Source: Siderastrea siderea (taxonomy: Eukaryota > Cnidaria > Anthozoa > Scleractinia > Rhizangiidae). Taken from it: DNA of 64,000 bases. The notes beneath the pieces are model-generated. The model did not search any database, was not told the origin of the DNA, and saw only the letters and a program-made list of their open reading frames with translations. This document shows, piece by piece, positions 55,281 through 64,000 of this stretch (the first letter of the stretch is position 1; each line of letters opens with the position of its first letter). Made by a program: the position numbers and the translations under genes. The stretch lies in contig OZ034970.1 of the NCBI GenBank assembly GCA_964030785.1, positions 34,871,443 through 34,935,442 of the forward strand, given 5' to 3'.

Positions 55281-56166
55281 AGGACGGCAGTTCTGTATCA
55301 TAAGGAGCAACAAGCAGTTTCTCACGGACAAAGCCGCGCTTGGGCCCACCGCGCAAATAATACATGACCGGTTCATTCGGTTTGGTGACAGCTCTTTCAA
55401 TGTCGAAGACCTTCGAAGACCAGATAGGGTCACTGGCACGTCTGCGGCCGCCTTCAAGTTCGCCTGGTTGGTACAAACACCGAACATTGACGAGTGAGGA
55501 TAGTTTTTCTTCCTTCAACCCCACAGATCTGAAATATGGAGTTGAGGGTTTGGAAACAAAAGGTTTCTCTTTGATCGCTTTGGAGGGTTTCTTGCCAATG
55601 AATGTGGTCACTTCGTTGTTCAGCGCCGACACAACAGCAGGCAGCCAAACCACCCACTCGGTTGACCTCTGCCCTTCTGGCAGTTTTATTTCGACTGCGT
55701 ACTGATGTCCAAAGAGGCGTTCAGCCAGTGTGCGGTTGAAGCGTTCCACAATTGCCTGGTCTCGGTGAGACCAGGCATAATTTTGGAAACAGCACCCATA
55801 AACTAACGACCCGGATCGACTTGCAAAAGCTCTAGCCACCGCAGCGGCCCGCGATTGAAATACGTTGAAAGGCGCCGGCAATCGCTGTAGCTTCCTTGGA
55901 CGTCCCCGCCCCTGCCCCAGAGTGTCGTGGGGCCAGGAAAGGAAGTCGGCTTGGTGAACTTTGCTCTGTGTGGGAACATCAAACTTAGGCCGAGGAATGT
56001 AGCGAGGGGCTGACAAATGAACCCGCCAAAGCGCTTGTTTTTGCAGCCAATCACGAGCTACTTTGTTGGACACTCTACCTGCCTCGGCCAGTTTTTGGAT
56101 GGCTCCGAGGCCTTTCCAATAGCCTTTTGGGCTGTAATAAATGTGTGAAAGTTTTGTTTCGCTCAT
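55264..56166 (-). pseudogene. Integrase remnant of element 2
   Basis: The frame is formally open for 300 codons, but the middle (roughly 55800-55990) reads out of frame: the segment expected around the second catalytic Asp (LLQVDPGR) lies in another frame at 55803-56054. The first Asp is in HQADF and the third acidic residue in DQAIVERFNRTLAERLFG. No chromodomain was recognised. This family differs from the integrase of element 1. It is leftward and its 3' end meets the PolB 3' end tail to tail. Confidence 0.8.
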
Positions 56167-56181
56167 TTGATCGTTATTATA

Positions 56182-56673
56182 TCAAAGCGCAGCAAAAAGT
56201 TGGTCGTACTTTTTATTTATTTTTGTTGGTATTTCCATGCAATGGTCGCTGACGAAGTCGTCAATCATCTTTAACTTATCAAGGAACTCCTTTTCGTCAA
56301 AAGATTCCTCTTTGAGGTAAAAACGAATCGCATCCGGAATTTTTTTGTACTCTGCCCGTCCGAATTTGGCTCTTTCGATTTTTTTGTCGTATTTTTTGCA
56401 CTTGCCATGATTTTGACGATAACGCTAAACGCCGTCAGAGAAGCGAACACAAAGGGGTTCAAAGTAATGCCCCCGGCAACCGCAGAAGTTATCATGGCTT
56501 TGCCTGCTACCACGTTGCAAACCGAATTGTTTTTTGGTATTTGCGGTACGTTTGTCGTATCCGTAGTGTTTTTTGTGGTAGTAGGCATAAAGATTTTTCA
56601 GCATATCACGCGTCTCCCCCGAAAGGGTTGTGTCAGTGTGGCTTAAGTCAAAAAATGTTTTGCTTTGTGTCAC
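56182..56673 (-). pseudogene. Two-TM membrane protein, element 2 copy
   Basis: Three frames: the N-terminal module with LKNLYAYYHKKHYGYDK (from ATG 56673), the hydrophobic hairpin with AVAGGITLNPF, and a C-terminal part with KKIERAKFGRAEYKK and FDEKEFLDKLK ending at 56182. All three parts match 18515-19006, which shows that the family is conserved between distant Polintons. Two frameshifts make it inactive. Confidence 0.7.
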
Positions 56674-56820
56674 CCATCAGTGTTGTATATATAAAATCAA
56701 AAATTTACTGCAAGAAGTCAATCGCTTGTTCGATATTCGACAAGAAGTATAATCGAGCCATAGGTTTTCCGAGCGTTGGCATTATTCAGGTCTATTGCCA
56801 AAATACCAGCAGAAGGTATC

Positions 56821-58070
56821 TTAAAAGAATTTGGGTTTATCGCACCCTGTCGTCAAGTGAAAACCCTTGAAGGGCTTAGATTCCCAGTAAAAAATGTCTT
56901 TAACGAGGAAAAGATTTTCAAAGATATTCCTCTGTGTGTAATTACGCTGACATGACCGCCGAAGAGCCTTGCGCATGCAATAAACAGCTATATTCGTCAA
57001 AGATGCTCCACTCGCCAACGAAATGATTTCAACGCCATTCAACGTAAATCTATTGCTCCCGTTTTTCGAATCTAAAAACCCATTTATGTGGTGAACGGAA
57101 TTACGCAGCAGGTGTCCGTTCATAGACAGGTCCGTTTGCATTACCATTTATCATTTTCAATAACATAGGCTGTATCATAAACACTCGGGTCCACATCATT
57201 TTACGATCCCTCGATGCCGTGACCTATCCCCTGAGTGGGGCTACTTGCAGTGCCCTGACAATGCATGTCAATGCAGATGTATTCGGGAGGAGTTATGCTC
57301 CACTTATGTAAGTGAAGGATGGATCTACTGTAATTAACAAACAGCTTGGTGGATTGTTGGCCAATATTCAGTGAAGTGGAAACGACATTCGCTGACAAAT
57401 TTGTTGTGCTTGGAGGAAAAAATTCAATTGCCAAAATGTACTCGCCCTCCGGAAGTTTAAACATGTTGAATCCAATTCGAGAAGAGTACTCGTTTTGAGC
57501 GTCTTTCCCCATTGTGAAGCTGTAAGCTTTTTTATTAACATTGTGGGGGGAGCCCGCAAAGTTAACAATGCCAGCAACGATTATGTTATTTTCGCTGGAA
57601 GATTCATCATCATTTTCCGTAAGATACCTGAATACATCTTTTTTATTAGTTGATCTACTAATGTGCGACTCATTGATTTTTTTGTCAAAGTAATTTTTCA
57701 GCTCTACAGTCACATCCCCTTTGGCGGTGTTCACTTTATTGTTGACGTAGCCGCGGCGTCTCTCTCTTTCGATGGAAGGCCGAGATTGGTGATCAAATGG
57801 TCTTTCATGTCGATGTTGACTTCTCTATCCAACTTGGTTGCCAGCCAAGTGCCCATATCTTTTTGTTCGTCGCCTGCTCTGTGCCCCTGGGATCGGGGTA
57901 TTTCAAGTTGTAAATGGCGTTGTTGTTCATGTCTACCGCATGTTTCATTTTCCCGCCTTCCTATTTCGAGAGAAAGATTTCTCGCGTGTATTCGCAGCTG
58001 ATAGCTTTGCTCAAATCTCCATGGATAGCATACTGGCTTCTTTTCAAGCGCAGATTATCTCGTACTTGTT
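56821..58070 (-). pseudogene. Fibre protein, element 2 copy, collagen part deleted
   Basis: Contains YAIHGDLSKAI..EYTREIFLSK, fibre-type units (AVDMNNNAIYNLKYPD; VNIDMKDHLITNLGLPS) and a globular part FRYLTENDDESSSEN...SRIGFNMFKLPEGEY. It is continuous from 57734 to 57201 where element 1 is broken. Stops and shifts occur elsewhere. The collagen repeats and start are missing: the upstream end is fused to the middle of the ATPase gene near 58070. Confidence 0.75.
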
Positions 58071-58258
58071 TTCGAGAAAAGGTAGACTTTGTCGCAAACC
58101 AGCAATTCATACAACATGTGCAGGAGAATGTTCGTTTTGCCCGAATTGCTAGGGCCACAGATTAACATCCGAAAGACGTCGGCCGGCATGCAAGGGTGCC
58201 CTTGTATGTAGTTTCTACCCAATTCATTTGGGTACGGGTTGTAGTTAGGAATTTTCAT
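58071..58258 (-). pseudogene. ATPase N-terminal fragment, element 2
   Basis: ATG at 58258, then FRMLICGPSNSGKTNILLHM with an intact Walker A. After VYLFS the sequence passes directly into the fibre gene, so Walker B and the C-terminal half are deleted. Confidence 0.8.
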
Positions 58259-58294
58259 TTTGCTTGTAAGTATATGGGCATAAAGAATACGACC

Positions 58295-59033
58295 ATGTCT
58301 ATGCAAAAGTGGAAGAAAATGGCTGAAGAAAAAGCTGCGGTAGATGCACAAACGCGGCAAATACGGCAGACGATCAGAAAAAACCAAATCGCAAAAAAGT
58401 GCAGCCAGCTTTCCAGCGAAGAGCTTTTTGAACCGATCACAAGAAGGCTGGACCAACAAGCGGCGCAACTCACAACAGAAACCGCAGACGGGGCGGAAAC
58501 AGAGGGGCCCGACGCACCAACTCCACCACCATCCCCTCCACCACCCCCACCCACCCCTACAGAGGAGGATGATGTGCATGGGTTTGTTTTTCCTCAGCAT
58601 CCGGAGTTCGCTGAGGGCACTGAGGGTGCTGAGAAGCCTCAGCGTGCTAAGTGGAAGAAGGCTAAGGCTACAAAATTTCTTGAAAAGACAAACGAATCGA
58701 ACAGGCTGCTGCAGCTTTCGCCTACGAAAAAACCAAAAGCCCCACCCTCACCCAAACCAATTCCTTGGATGAAAGAAATTGAAAAACGTATGGCTGCGAT
58801 AGGAAAGCCAACGGAAGAAGAGAGTGATGTTGACTTCGAATGGGAAGGGAGCGGGCTGACACAGAACCCGGTTTATGATTTGATCAACAAGCTTTCATTT
58901 ATCTCTATGCAAACAAAGCCAGGAACACCTCGTTGAAGGCCAGGAAAGAAGTCTTGGGCATCTTGGAGATTCTCTACAACCAGGGCTTGATTGGAAAATC
59001 GCAAAAACAACAAATTTTACGCAATTTAATATA
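58295..59033 (+). pseudogene. PPxY-type virion protein homologue, element 2
   Basis: Open from ATG 58295 to 58936, then continues after a frameshift to TAG at 59031. The start MQKWKKMAEEKAA and SEELFEPITRRL match element 1, and the C-terminus KEVLGILEILYNQGLI matches its last domain. The centre is a proline run instead of PPxY motifs. Otherwise the best preserved gene of element 2. Confidence 0.7.
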
Positions 59034-59038
59034 GCGTG

Positions 59039-59777
59039 ATGGTTTTTAGCGTTCTTTTGGAATCCGCAAAAAAATAGTCAGACGAAAAAACCAACGAGTT
59101 CACGATACACTTCAATTCGCCCATTTACTTGGACGAGGGGAAAGAATACAAGGCGGCTCTCAGTGAGCTGATCACCATGACCTATTCGTGGTTGAACGTC
59201 GCGGCTGCCCACGATAACAACAAAATCAAATGGAGGGAAAAAAAAGATCGGGGGCATATACAACTAGCAGGATTTGAACTCCTACCTGCAAGAATCGGTG
59301 AGGCGGGTGAACCCGAGTGATCCCAAAAGCACCCAGATCTTCACCCTTTATTTCGACATGCCGATTTACCGCCTCGTCATCTAGATCGCCAAAGATTACG
59401 AGTTCAACTTGCGGGCGGGGAAATTTGCAGATTTGGTGGGGTTCGATGGAAAGGTTTTGACTGACGCCATGGCCACAAAAAGCTACGTCGGAGATTGGCC
59501 GCCAAACATCACGAGAAACGCCAACTGGGTTTACATTCATTGCGATCTCAGTTTGCAGCGCGTGGCGAACGTGGGCAGCGACGTTTTGTTCGCCCTTTCC
59601 ACCACAGGGCTCCGCCCCAGCTACCCCTTTTCGAAAGAACCGCTTCACCTGAACTAGCACCCAGTCAACCGAAACCTAATCGATTCCATCCGCGTCCGGG
59701 TGACGGACGACAGAAACAACAACTTGGCTTTGAACGGGCTCGACGTTGCTCTTGAAATATTAATCGACGAAGCGTGA
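59039..59777 (+). pseudogene. Penton homologue, element 2
   Basis: ATG 59039, early stop after about 12 codons, then FTIHFNSPIYLDEGKEY, SELITMTYSWLNVAAAHDNN and, after a shift, FADLVGFDGKVLTD and LRPSYPFSKEPL. Stop at 59777. It corresponds piece by piece to 23219-23980. Confidence 0.75.
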
Positions 59778-59796
59778 ATTTTGGTTGGTATATACG

Positions 59797-59964
59797 ATGA
59801 ATTGTCCGAGCGAGTGGACGCGTTCTTATGACGAAGCGCCCGGCCGGTATCGCTACAAACACAAAGGCTCGGGACTCATGGCGATTGGAAAAGTTTTGAA
59901 GACCGGCGACACAAGCGTCGCAAAAAAGCTGCGAAAGTTGCGGCTGAATCCGCTCAACTGCTAA
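59797..59964 (+). pseudogene. Small basic virion protein, truncated, element 2
   Basis: ATG 59797; EAPGRYRYKHKGSGLMAIGKVLK matches the start of 23999-24367. It ends in TAA after 55 codons and the following sequence is already capsid protein, so a deletion removed the rest together with the capsid N-terminus. Confidence 0.65.
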
Positions 59965-60714
59965 TCCTTTTTTGAGGGGCTGAAAGACAGACTCATGCTT
60001 CCAATGCCGCTGGAGTTCGAAATCGACCTCCAGTCCGACGAGGAAATGATTTTCAAAACGGTGGTACGGCGCGGCGCATTGTTGTCTGTAAGCTTAAGCT
60101 GTGGGTTCCACGGCTCCACTTCACTTCAGAAGGATCGAAAAGAGTCAATGAAAACTTCCTCAAACCCACCCAATGGCCTTGCATGAAAGAAACCATCATC
60201 CCAAGCTCCAGTCGGCGCAATGCTAGCGGTCCTGGCTCATCACTCCGGGTATCAAAAACCCCAAACACGTCTTCATTTTCTTCCACCAAACCGGCAAACA
60301 AAACAACATACAGGCCAACCCGTACAAGTTCGACCCGTTTGACATCGACGGCGACGACAGCGTCAAACTTTCCACGTGCCGACTCCAGTTTAGAGCTTCC
60401 TTTTACCCCGAGCTGGATTACGAAGAAGAGTTTAAAATGCCGATCCTCAACGACCTTATCAACTTTAGATATCGAAGAAACGATTACAGCACAGGGGTTC
60501 AGGTGCAGACTGGCATCTTTTAACGCCGTATCCTATTAGTTACTTTGACCTCAGGTCTGGTAAAGAAAGTCTGACGGGCGATCCAAAGAGTTTGACTTTG
60601 CATTGCCAGCTTAACGAGGCGGCCAATGCAGAAGATTACACGATTTACGCAATGGTTTCAAAGGAAGAAGAGCTCGTGGTAAACCAAGTTGGAAACGAAT
60701 TGGTTGTGGCGTGA
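59965..60714 (+). pseudogene. Major capsid protein remnant, element 2
   Basis: Starts inside the gene with FFEGLKDRLMLPMPLEFEIDLQ, equivalent to about residue 165 of the element 1 protein. Several shifts; late part FRYRRNDYSTGVQVQ and a good last stretch DPKSLTLHCQLNEAANAED...NQVGNELVVA to TGA 60714. Confidence 0.75.
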
Positions 60715-60746
60715 AACAATTTTAACGCAATTATATACGCGCAACC

Positions 60747-61328
60747 ATGGCGACGGCATACCACCCTTCCAAGTTTGCTTTGTCTGATGGGCAAAAGGAA
60801 AAACTGCAAAAGGCTAACTGTTCAAGGACGCCTGTTTCTTTGAAGATCAAGCCTGAGCAGATTGGCCACGGCGACGAACCACTTCTCACCACGACTCAAA
60901 TAAATAGAATTCAGAAAGCTAGAAATTCCGGCAAAGGGCTTCTCCTCAATCTTACCCAGACCCAGATTGAAAAAACCGCTACGCGGGGGGCCGCCTGTTT
61001 TCAACGGTGTTACGTTTAGCGCGCCCACTGATTAAGCCTGCAGTCAAAGCTTTGGCAACTGTGGGGCTAAGTTTTGGTGCTGAAAAGGCGCTCAAAAAAA
61101 ATCTTTGGAAACGGTTATGGTCCTCGAGAAATCGAATTGTACAACCTCGTCCAGGCGATGTCTCCACAACAGAAAAGAGCTGTTTCTGACTATCTCGTGG
61201 GTAAGGGTATGGCTCGAGGCGGTGGCGCAGCGCAATACAGCGGCTTTCTTGGCATGCTTGCGAGCATAGACGTGCCGCATGCAATCAGCCTGGTGATAAA
61301 AATATTCGGTAAGGGTCTGCACCTTTAG
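60747..61328 (+). pseudogene. Core protein homologue, element 2
   Basis: ATG 60747; KFALSDGQKEKLQKA corresponds to the N-terminal domain in element 1. The frame shifts after ATRGAA, then LYNLVQAMSPQQKRAVSDYL and GFLGMLASIDVPHAI match the later parts. AARGG- and GGG-type sites suggest the same precursor processing. Confidence 0.65.
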
Positions 61329-61329
61329 G

Positions 61330-61881
61330 GAACCCAGCGCTCGCGCGCCCGCCGCTCACCTCCTCCACCGCCGCCACAACCACCACAACCAAGTGGAGGA
61401 AAGGTTTGCAAATTCAACCGCCGCCCTTCTTTGGCACTTGGGAAGTTTACCAAAAAAAATGATTTTGAATGGTGAAAAAAAACTAGGAGTGCCGCTCATA
61501 GGTGTTTTTATGTGCAACCAGCGCATGCCTTTCGTGCACACCCCCTGCAGTGTTAATTTGGATGATTATGGAAATTTGGGCACTCACTGGGTTTGCTGTT
61601 GGAAGAACGACTCTGGCGAATACGAGCACTTTGATTCCTTTGGTATTCCACCACCGTTAGAATGAGAAAAGGAGTTGAAAAAAAGAGGTATGCCTTCTTT
61701 TCTGTGCAATGACAGCCAACTTCAAGAAACCACCAGCGTTCGGTGCGGTTACTACTGCCTGCTGTTTTTAAATGAAAGAAACAAGGGCACGAGCTACGAA
61801 AACATACTCAAAATGTTTTCCAACGTCCCCCAATACAACGAAAAAATTGTAGAAAATTATTGGCTCAATATACTGCCATGA
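61330..61881 (+). pseudogene. Adenain-like protease, element 2
   Basis: NLGTHWVCCW (His), EHFDSFGIPPP (Asp), NDSQLQE (Gln) and SVRCGYYCLLFLNERNKG (Cys) keep the full catalytic set. An in-frame TGA interrupts the gene at 61663-61665, and the N-terminal helix is in another frame. Confidence 0.8.
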
Positions 61882-62108
61882 TCACGATCGATCACAAATT
61901 CGGCCTCTCGCTGATCGATGAAGTAAAACACGCTTTGGATAAAATAAGGCTAAATCACATGCATCACGAACCGTTCCGGAAAGTTCTTTTGCTTGAAGGG
62001 AAGAAAGCTTGGCCGTTCGTCAGGCCAACCGACAGAACCTGTTTCATTGAAACCTATGTCTCTTTGTGCGACGTCGCAAAAAAGAAATTCCAATAATAAA
62101 TAGGCAGC

Positions 62109-62257
62109 ATGGAAGTGTACTGTGTGAAAGAAAAACACCACACCCCAACGTACAACGTTCAGAAAAAACCATTTTCGCCAAAAATGGGCACAAAATGTTA
62201 AAAGTCCAATGCGCCGTTTGCGGCATCACAAAAACACGCTTTTTGCCGGGAAACTGA
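62109..62257 (+). pseudogene. DUF5679-like protein, element 2
   Basis: ATG 62109, start EVYCVKEKHH; after a one-base shift the frame has NGHKMLKVQCAVCGITKTRF with a CxxC. It ends in TGA (62255-62257) directly after G_GGA_AAC. Confidence 0.6.
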
Positions 62258-62926
62258 GTGAGCCCTCCCACGCGGAGGGCGAAGGTATTGCCAGTGATTT
62301 GGCAATTTCTCTCGGCGACCTACTGTTTCACAAGGGGCTTCCATTCCTTGCGAAAAAAGGGCTTGAAGCCGGCAGATATTACGCCTCAGAGCTAAAGAGA
62401 AATCCTGAGCTTCAACAAAAAGCTTTTAACTACGGCATTCGAAATGCACAGCCCGCAATACAAAAAGTAGCGAGTTTCTTGACCAGTTGTCTACTGCTGT
62501 GAGACCGGATAAAAAATATAAAACTGACCGGCCAGAGTTAGACGGTGCTGGCCTTGATATACACGCAGCAATTGGCAAACAGCCAGCGCTTAAAGAAGGC
62601 TGGACTTTACCGGGGCACAATTACGCTGGCCCCTGAAACCCGTTGGATGAGCAGCTTAAATATAATCCAGAAAGTGGAAAAATCTTAGAAATTCATCAAC
62701 AACCAACGGGAAGGACTGACGCGGTTGCAATTCAGCACGATGTCGATTACGCTTCTCGCGAATATCGCGCAAAGACCTATGGTAAAAACTCAAAAAAATG
62801 TAAGCACCAGGCTGATAAAAAATGGTCAAATCTCTTGACTCAATTCCTTGGCAACAGAGACAGTGGGGTCACGCACTAGCTCGCAATGAAATTAATGTAA
62901 AACAAAAACTTGGTCTTGGGGTTTGA
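62209..62926 (+). pseudogene. Phospholipase A2 protein, element 2
   Basis: In the -1 frame of the preceding gene. FLAKKGLEAGRYYASELKRNP matches element 1; after shifts it has LDGAGLDIHAA, a calcium loop broken by a stop (GP*NPLDEQ), the catalytic AIQHDVDYA, and KQKLGLGV before TGA. No integrase follows, unlike element 1. Confidence 0.75.
62248..62280 (+). promoter_or_regulatory. G_GGA_AAC heptamer plus GC hairpin
   Basis: Codons CCG GGA AAC TGA in the DUF5679-like frame. The heptamer (62248-62254) is followed by a 7-nt spacer and a perfect 7-bp stem GCCCTCC / GGAGGGC (62262-62268, 62274-62280) with a 5-nt loop. This is the textbook layout of a -1 frameshift signal, and the -1 frame is the phospholipase. 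Confidence 0.55.
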
Positions 62927-63004
62927 TAGCAAAAGCCCCCCCCCCAAAACTCTCTTTTTAACGATTTGTTTAAATGAAAACGCATTTGGTTCATTGTTTT
63001 ATCG

Positions 63005-63255
63005 TCAAGTCAGATGTGATTGCAGCCTAGGTGGTTCACTCATAGGGCCAAGATCGGAGGGTAAATCGATTCCGACCTCTGCAAATAGGTCTTTCAACTG
63101 TTTGATTGTTTCTGATGTAGCGGTAAAAACAACTTGCCTTTCACCGGTTTCCAAGTTTTTTTTAAACTCAAGTTTGGACTAAATCGCCCAAATAAACCGC
63201 AAAAACTGATTTTCGTTAAAAATATATAGCTTGCTGGAGGGCCAACAACATCCAT
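63005..63255 (-). pseudogene. Small leftward gene, element 2, one frame break
   Basis: ATG 63255 (DVVGPPASYIF), then after an A8 run near 63155-63162 the text continues in another frame as TGERQVVFTATSETIKQLKD and ends at TGA 63005. The composition looks coding and one base restores it. Function unknown. Confidence 0.45.
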
Positions 63256-63284
63256 TGTATATAATACGTGTAATAATATACAAC

Positions 63285-63419
63285 ATGATTGCGCTACTAT
63301 ATTTTGTGTATTGTGGTTTGGACAACTTTTGTACGCCAAAACGGCAAAAAAATGTCAGATCCATCGTGTACGAGGTTGTAAAAGCGTTGGAAAAAAAAAA
63401 AAGAAAACCGCATACCTAA
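63285..63419 (+). CDS. Small ORF, 44 residues, uncertain
   Basis: ATG 63285; hydrophobic start (ALLYFVYCGL) then a basic end (EKKKRKPHT). It overlaps no better frame, but nothing similar occurs in element 1. Could be chance. Confidence 0.2.
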   Translation: MIALLYFVYCGLDNFCTPKRQKNVRSIVYEVVKALEKKKRKPHT

Positions 63420-63448
63420 AAATTTGTCGCTGGACTAGCGCCTATTCA

Positions 63449-63950
63449 CTAACAGTTTACTAGCTTCTGATAACTCTTCTTACAGTTTTGCCACCTTAAT
63501 CGGTATTGGGCTTTCTTCGATAAAAATCGGATTCCAAAAGATTTGGGTTCTTTCTTTGTTTTTAAAAAAATTTCCATCCCCACATAAATTTTGATTTGCT
63601 GATTTTGGTTGGTATAAAGTATGTGTTTCGGCAAAGGTGGTCTTTTTTTGTTAAAAAGACATATGTTTGGATTCTTCAAGTAGTTTTTCCAGTTGTTTCG
63701 TGCTGCAGACAACTTCGATTTTACCTTCTTCGTTTTCTAAAACAACCCGTGAGCCAAACTTTGCTTCTTTGTGGTCTAAAATTTTCCAACTCTTGCCTGC
63801 CAGCTCTCGAAGCTTTTTAGTTTTTGGCGTTGAGAGAGCTTTTTCCACCACAATTTGAACTTCATCTTGCTCAACAACGAGATTTTTCGCTGCTGTCAGA
63901 TATCGTTTGTCATTATAGTCGTGAAATAAGTTTGTGTGATTCAGTCTTTT
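63449..63950 (-). pseudogene. Leftward gene remnant at the right edge, element 2
   Basis: The minus strand has KTKKLRELAGKSWKILDH and GSRVVLENEEGKIEVVCSTK (63651-63851), continued with shifts down to about 63450. The charged, regular composition indicates a decayed gene of the element. The upstream end reaches the window edge. Family not recognised. Confidence 0.5.
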
Positions 63951-64000
63951 TTTGCAAGACCGTGGATGCTAGTGATGTCATTTGCGACAACAATTTTTTT

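Larger units (their letters stand above)
53071..63960 (+). mobile_element. Decayed Polinton element 2
   Basis: Remnants of PolB (+), integrase (-), two-TM protein (-), fibre (-), ATPase (-), PPxY-type protein (+), penton (+), small basic protein (+), capsid (+), core protein (+), protease (+), DUF5679-like (+) and phospholipase (+), then small leftward genes. The virion block is colinear with element 1, but the polymerase and integrase are of other types and on the other side. Base composition is clearly more GC-rich than element 1. No inverted repeat or target duplication was found: the left boundary is uncertain and the right end may lie beyond the window. Stops, frameshifts and deletions are spread throughout. 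Confidence 0.9.

Overview
The window looks like animal nuclear DNA, probably from a cnidarian or another marine invertebrate. The organism is inferred from the style of the mobile elements and the intron structure, not proven. Most of it is AT-rich, non-coding and full of repeats: tandem arrays, foldbacks, a tRNA-headed SINE, MITEs and segmental duplications. Host coding sequence is limited to a few exon-sized pieces. No rRNA gene, intact tRNA gene or CRISPR array is visible.

Layout. 1-17,447: host DNA with a 113-bp tandem array, a SINE, MITE/foldback elements, a CGTAAA-rich repeat field, three exon-like segments (12.2-13.7 kb) and one Tudor-knot/chromo-like exon. 17,454-34,511: a nearly complete Polinton/Maverick (adintovirus-like element) with ~389-bp terminal inverted repeats (TIRs), AG...CT ends and a 6-bp target duplication AACTTT. 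35,011-40,543: a ~5.5-kb MULE-like non-autonomous transposon with a 9-bp target duplication, itself carrying a nested MITE. A paralogous empty site lies near 15.78 kb. 40.5-53 kb: duplicated host sequence, a second copy of two exons, foldbacks and microsatellites. About 53,071 to the window end: a second, decayed Polinton of another lineage.

Element 1 reads from the left: VLTF3-like factor (+); a leftward cluster of a two-TM membrane protein, small ORFs, a collagen/fibre protein and the packaging ATPase; then a rightward cluster of a PPxY virion protein, penton, small basic protein, major capsid protein, glycine-rich core protein, adenain-like protease, DUF5679-like ribbon, phospholipase A2, chromodomain integrase, DUF5754-like protein, two zinc fingers and protein-primed PolB. 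The late genes share a motif, TCTAA followed by a TATA-like run, immediately before ATG. Predicted substrates of the protease carry GG-X sites.

Element 2 keeps the same virion block in the same order and orientation, but its PolB and a different integrase lie on the other side of that block. It is broken by stops, frameshifts and deletions.

The most unusual signal is a set of ORFs without an AUG (protease, phospholipase, integrase), each in the -1 frame of its upstream neighbour and each with a canonical slippery heptamer in the right frame. The ribbon-phospholipase junction has the same G_GGA_AAC in both elements. In element 2 it is followed at once by a stop and then a GC-rich hairpin. The caution is that element 1 also has several one-base frame breaks in homopolymers, so sequence decay or assembly indels must be excluded.
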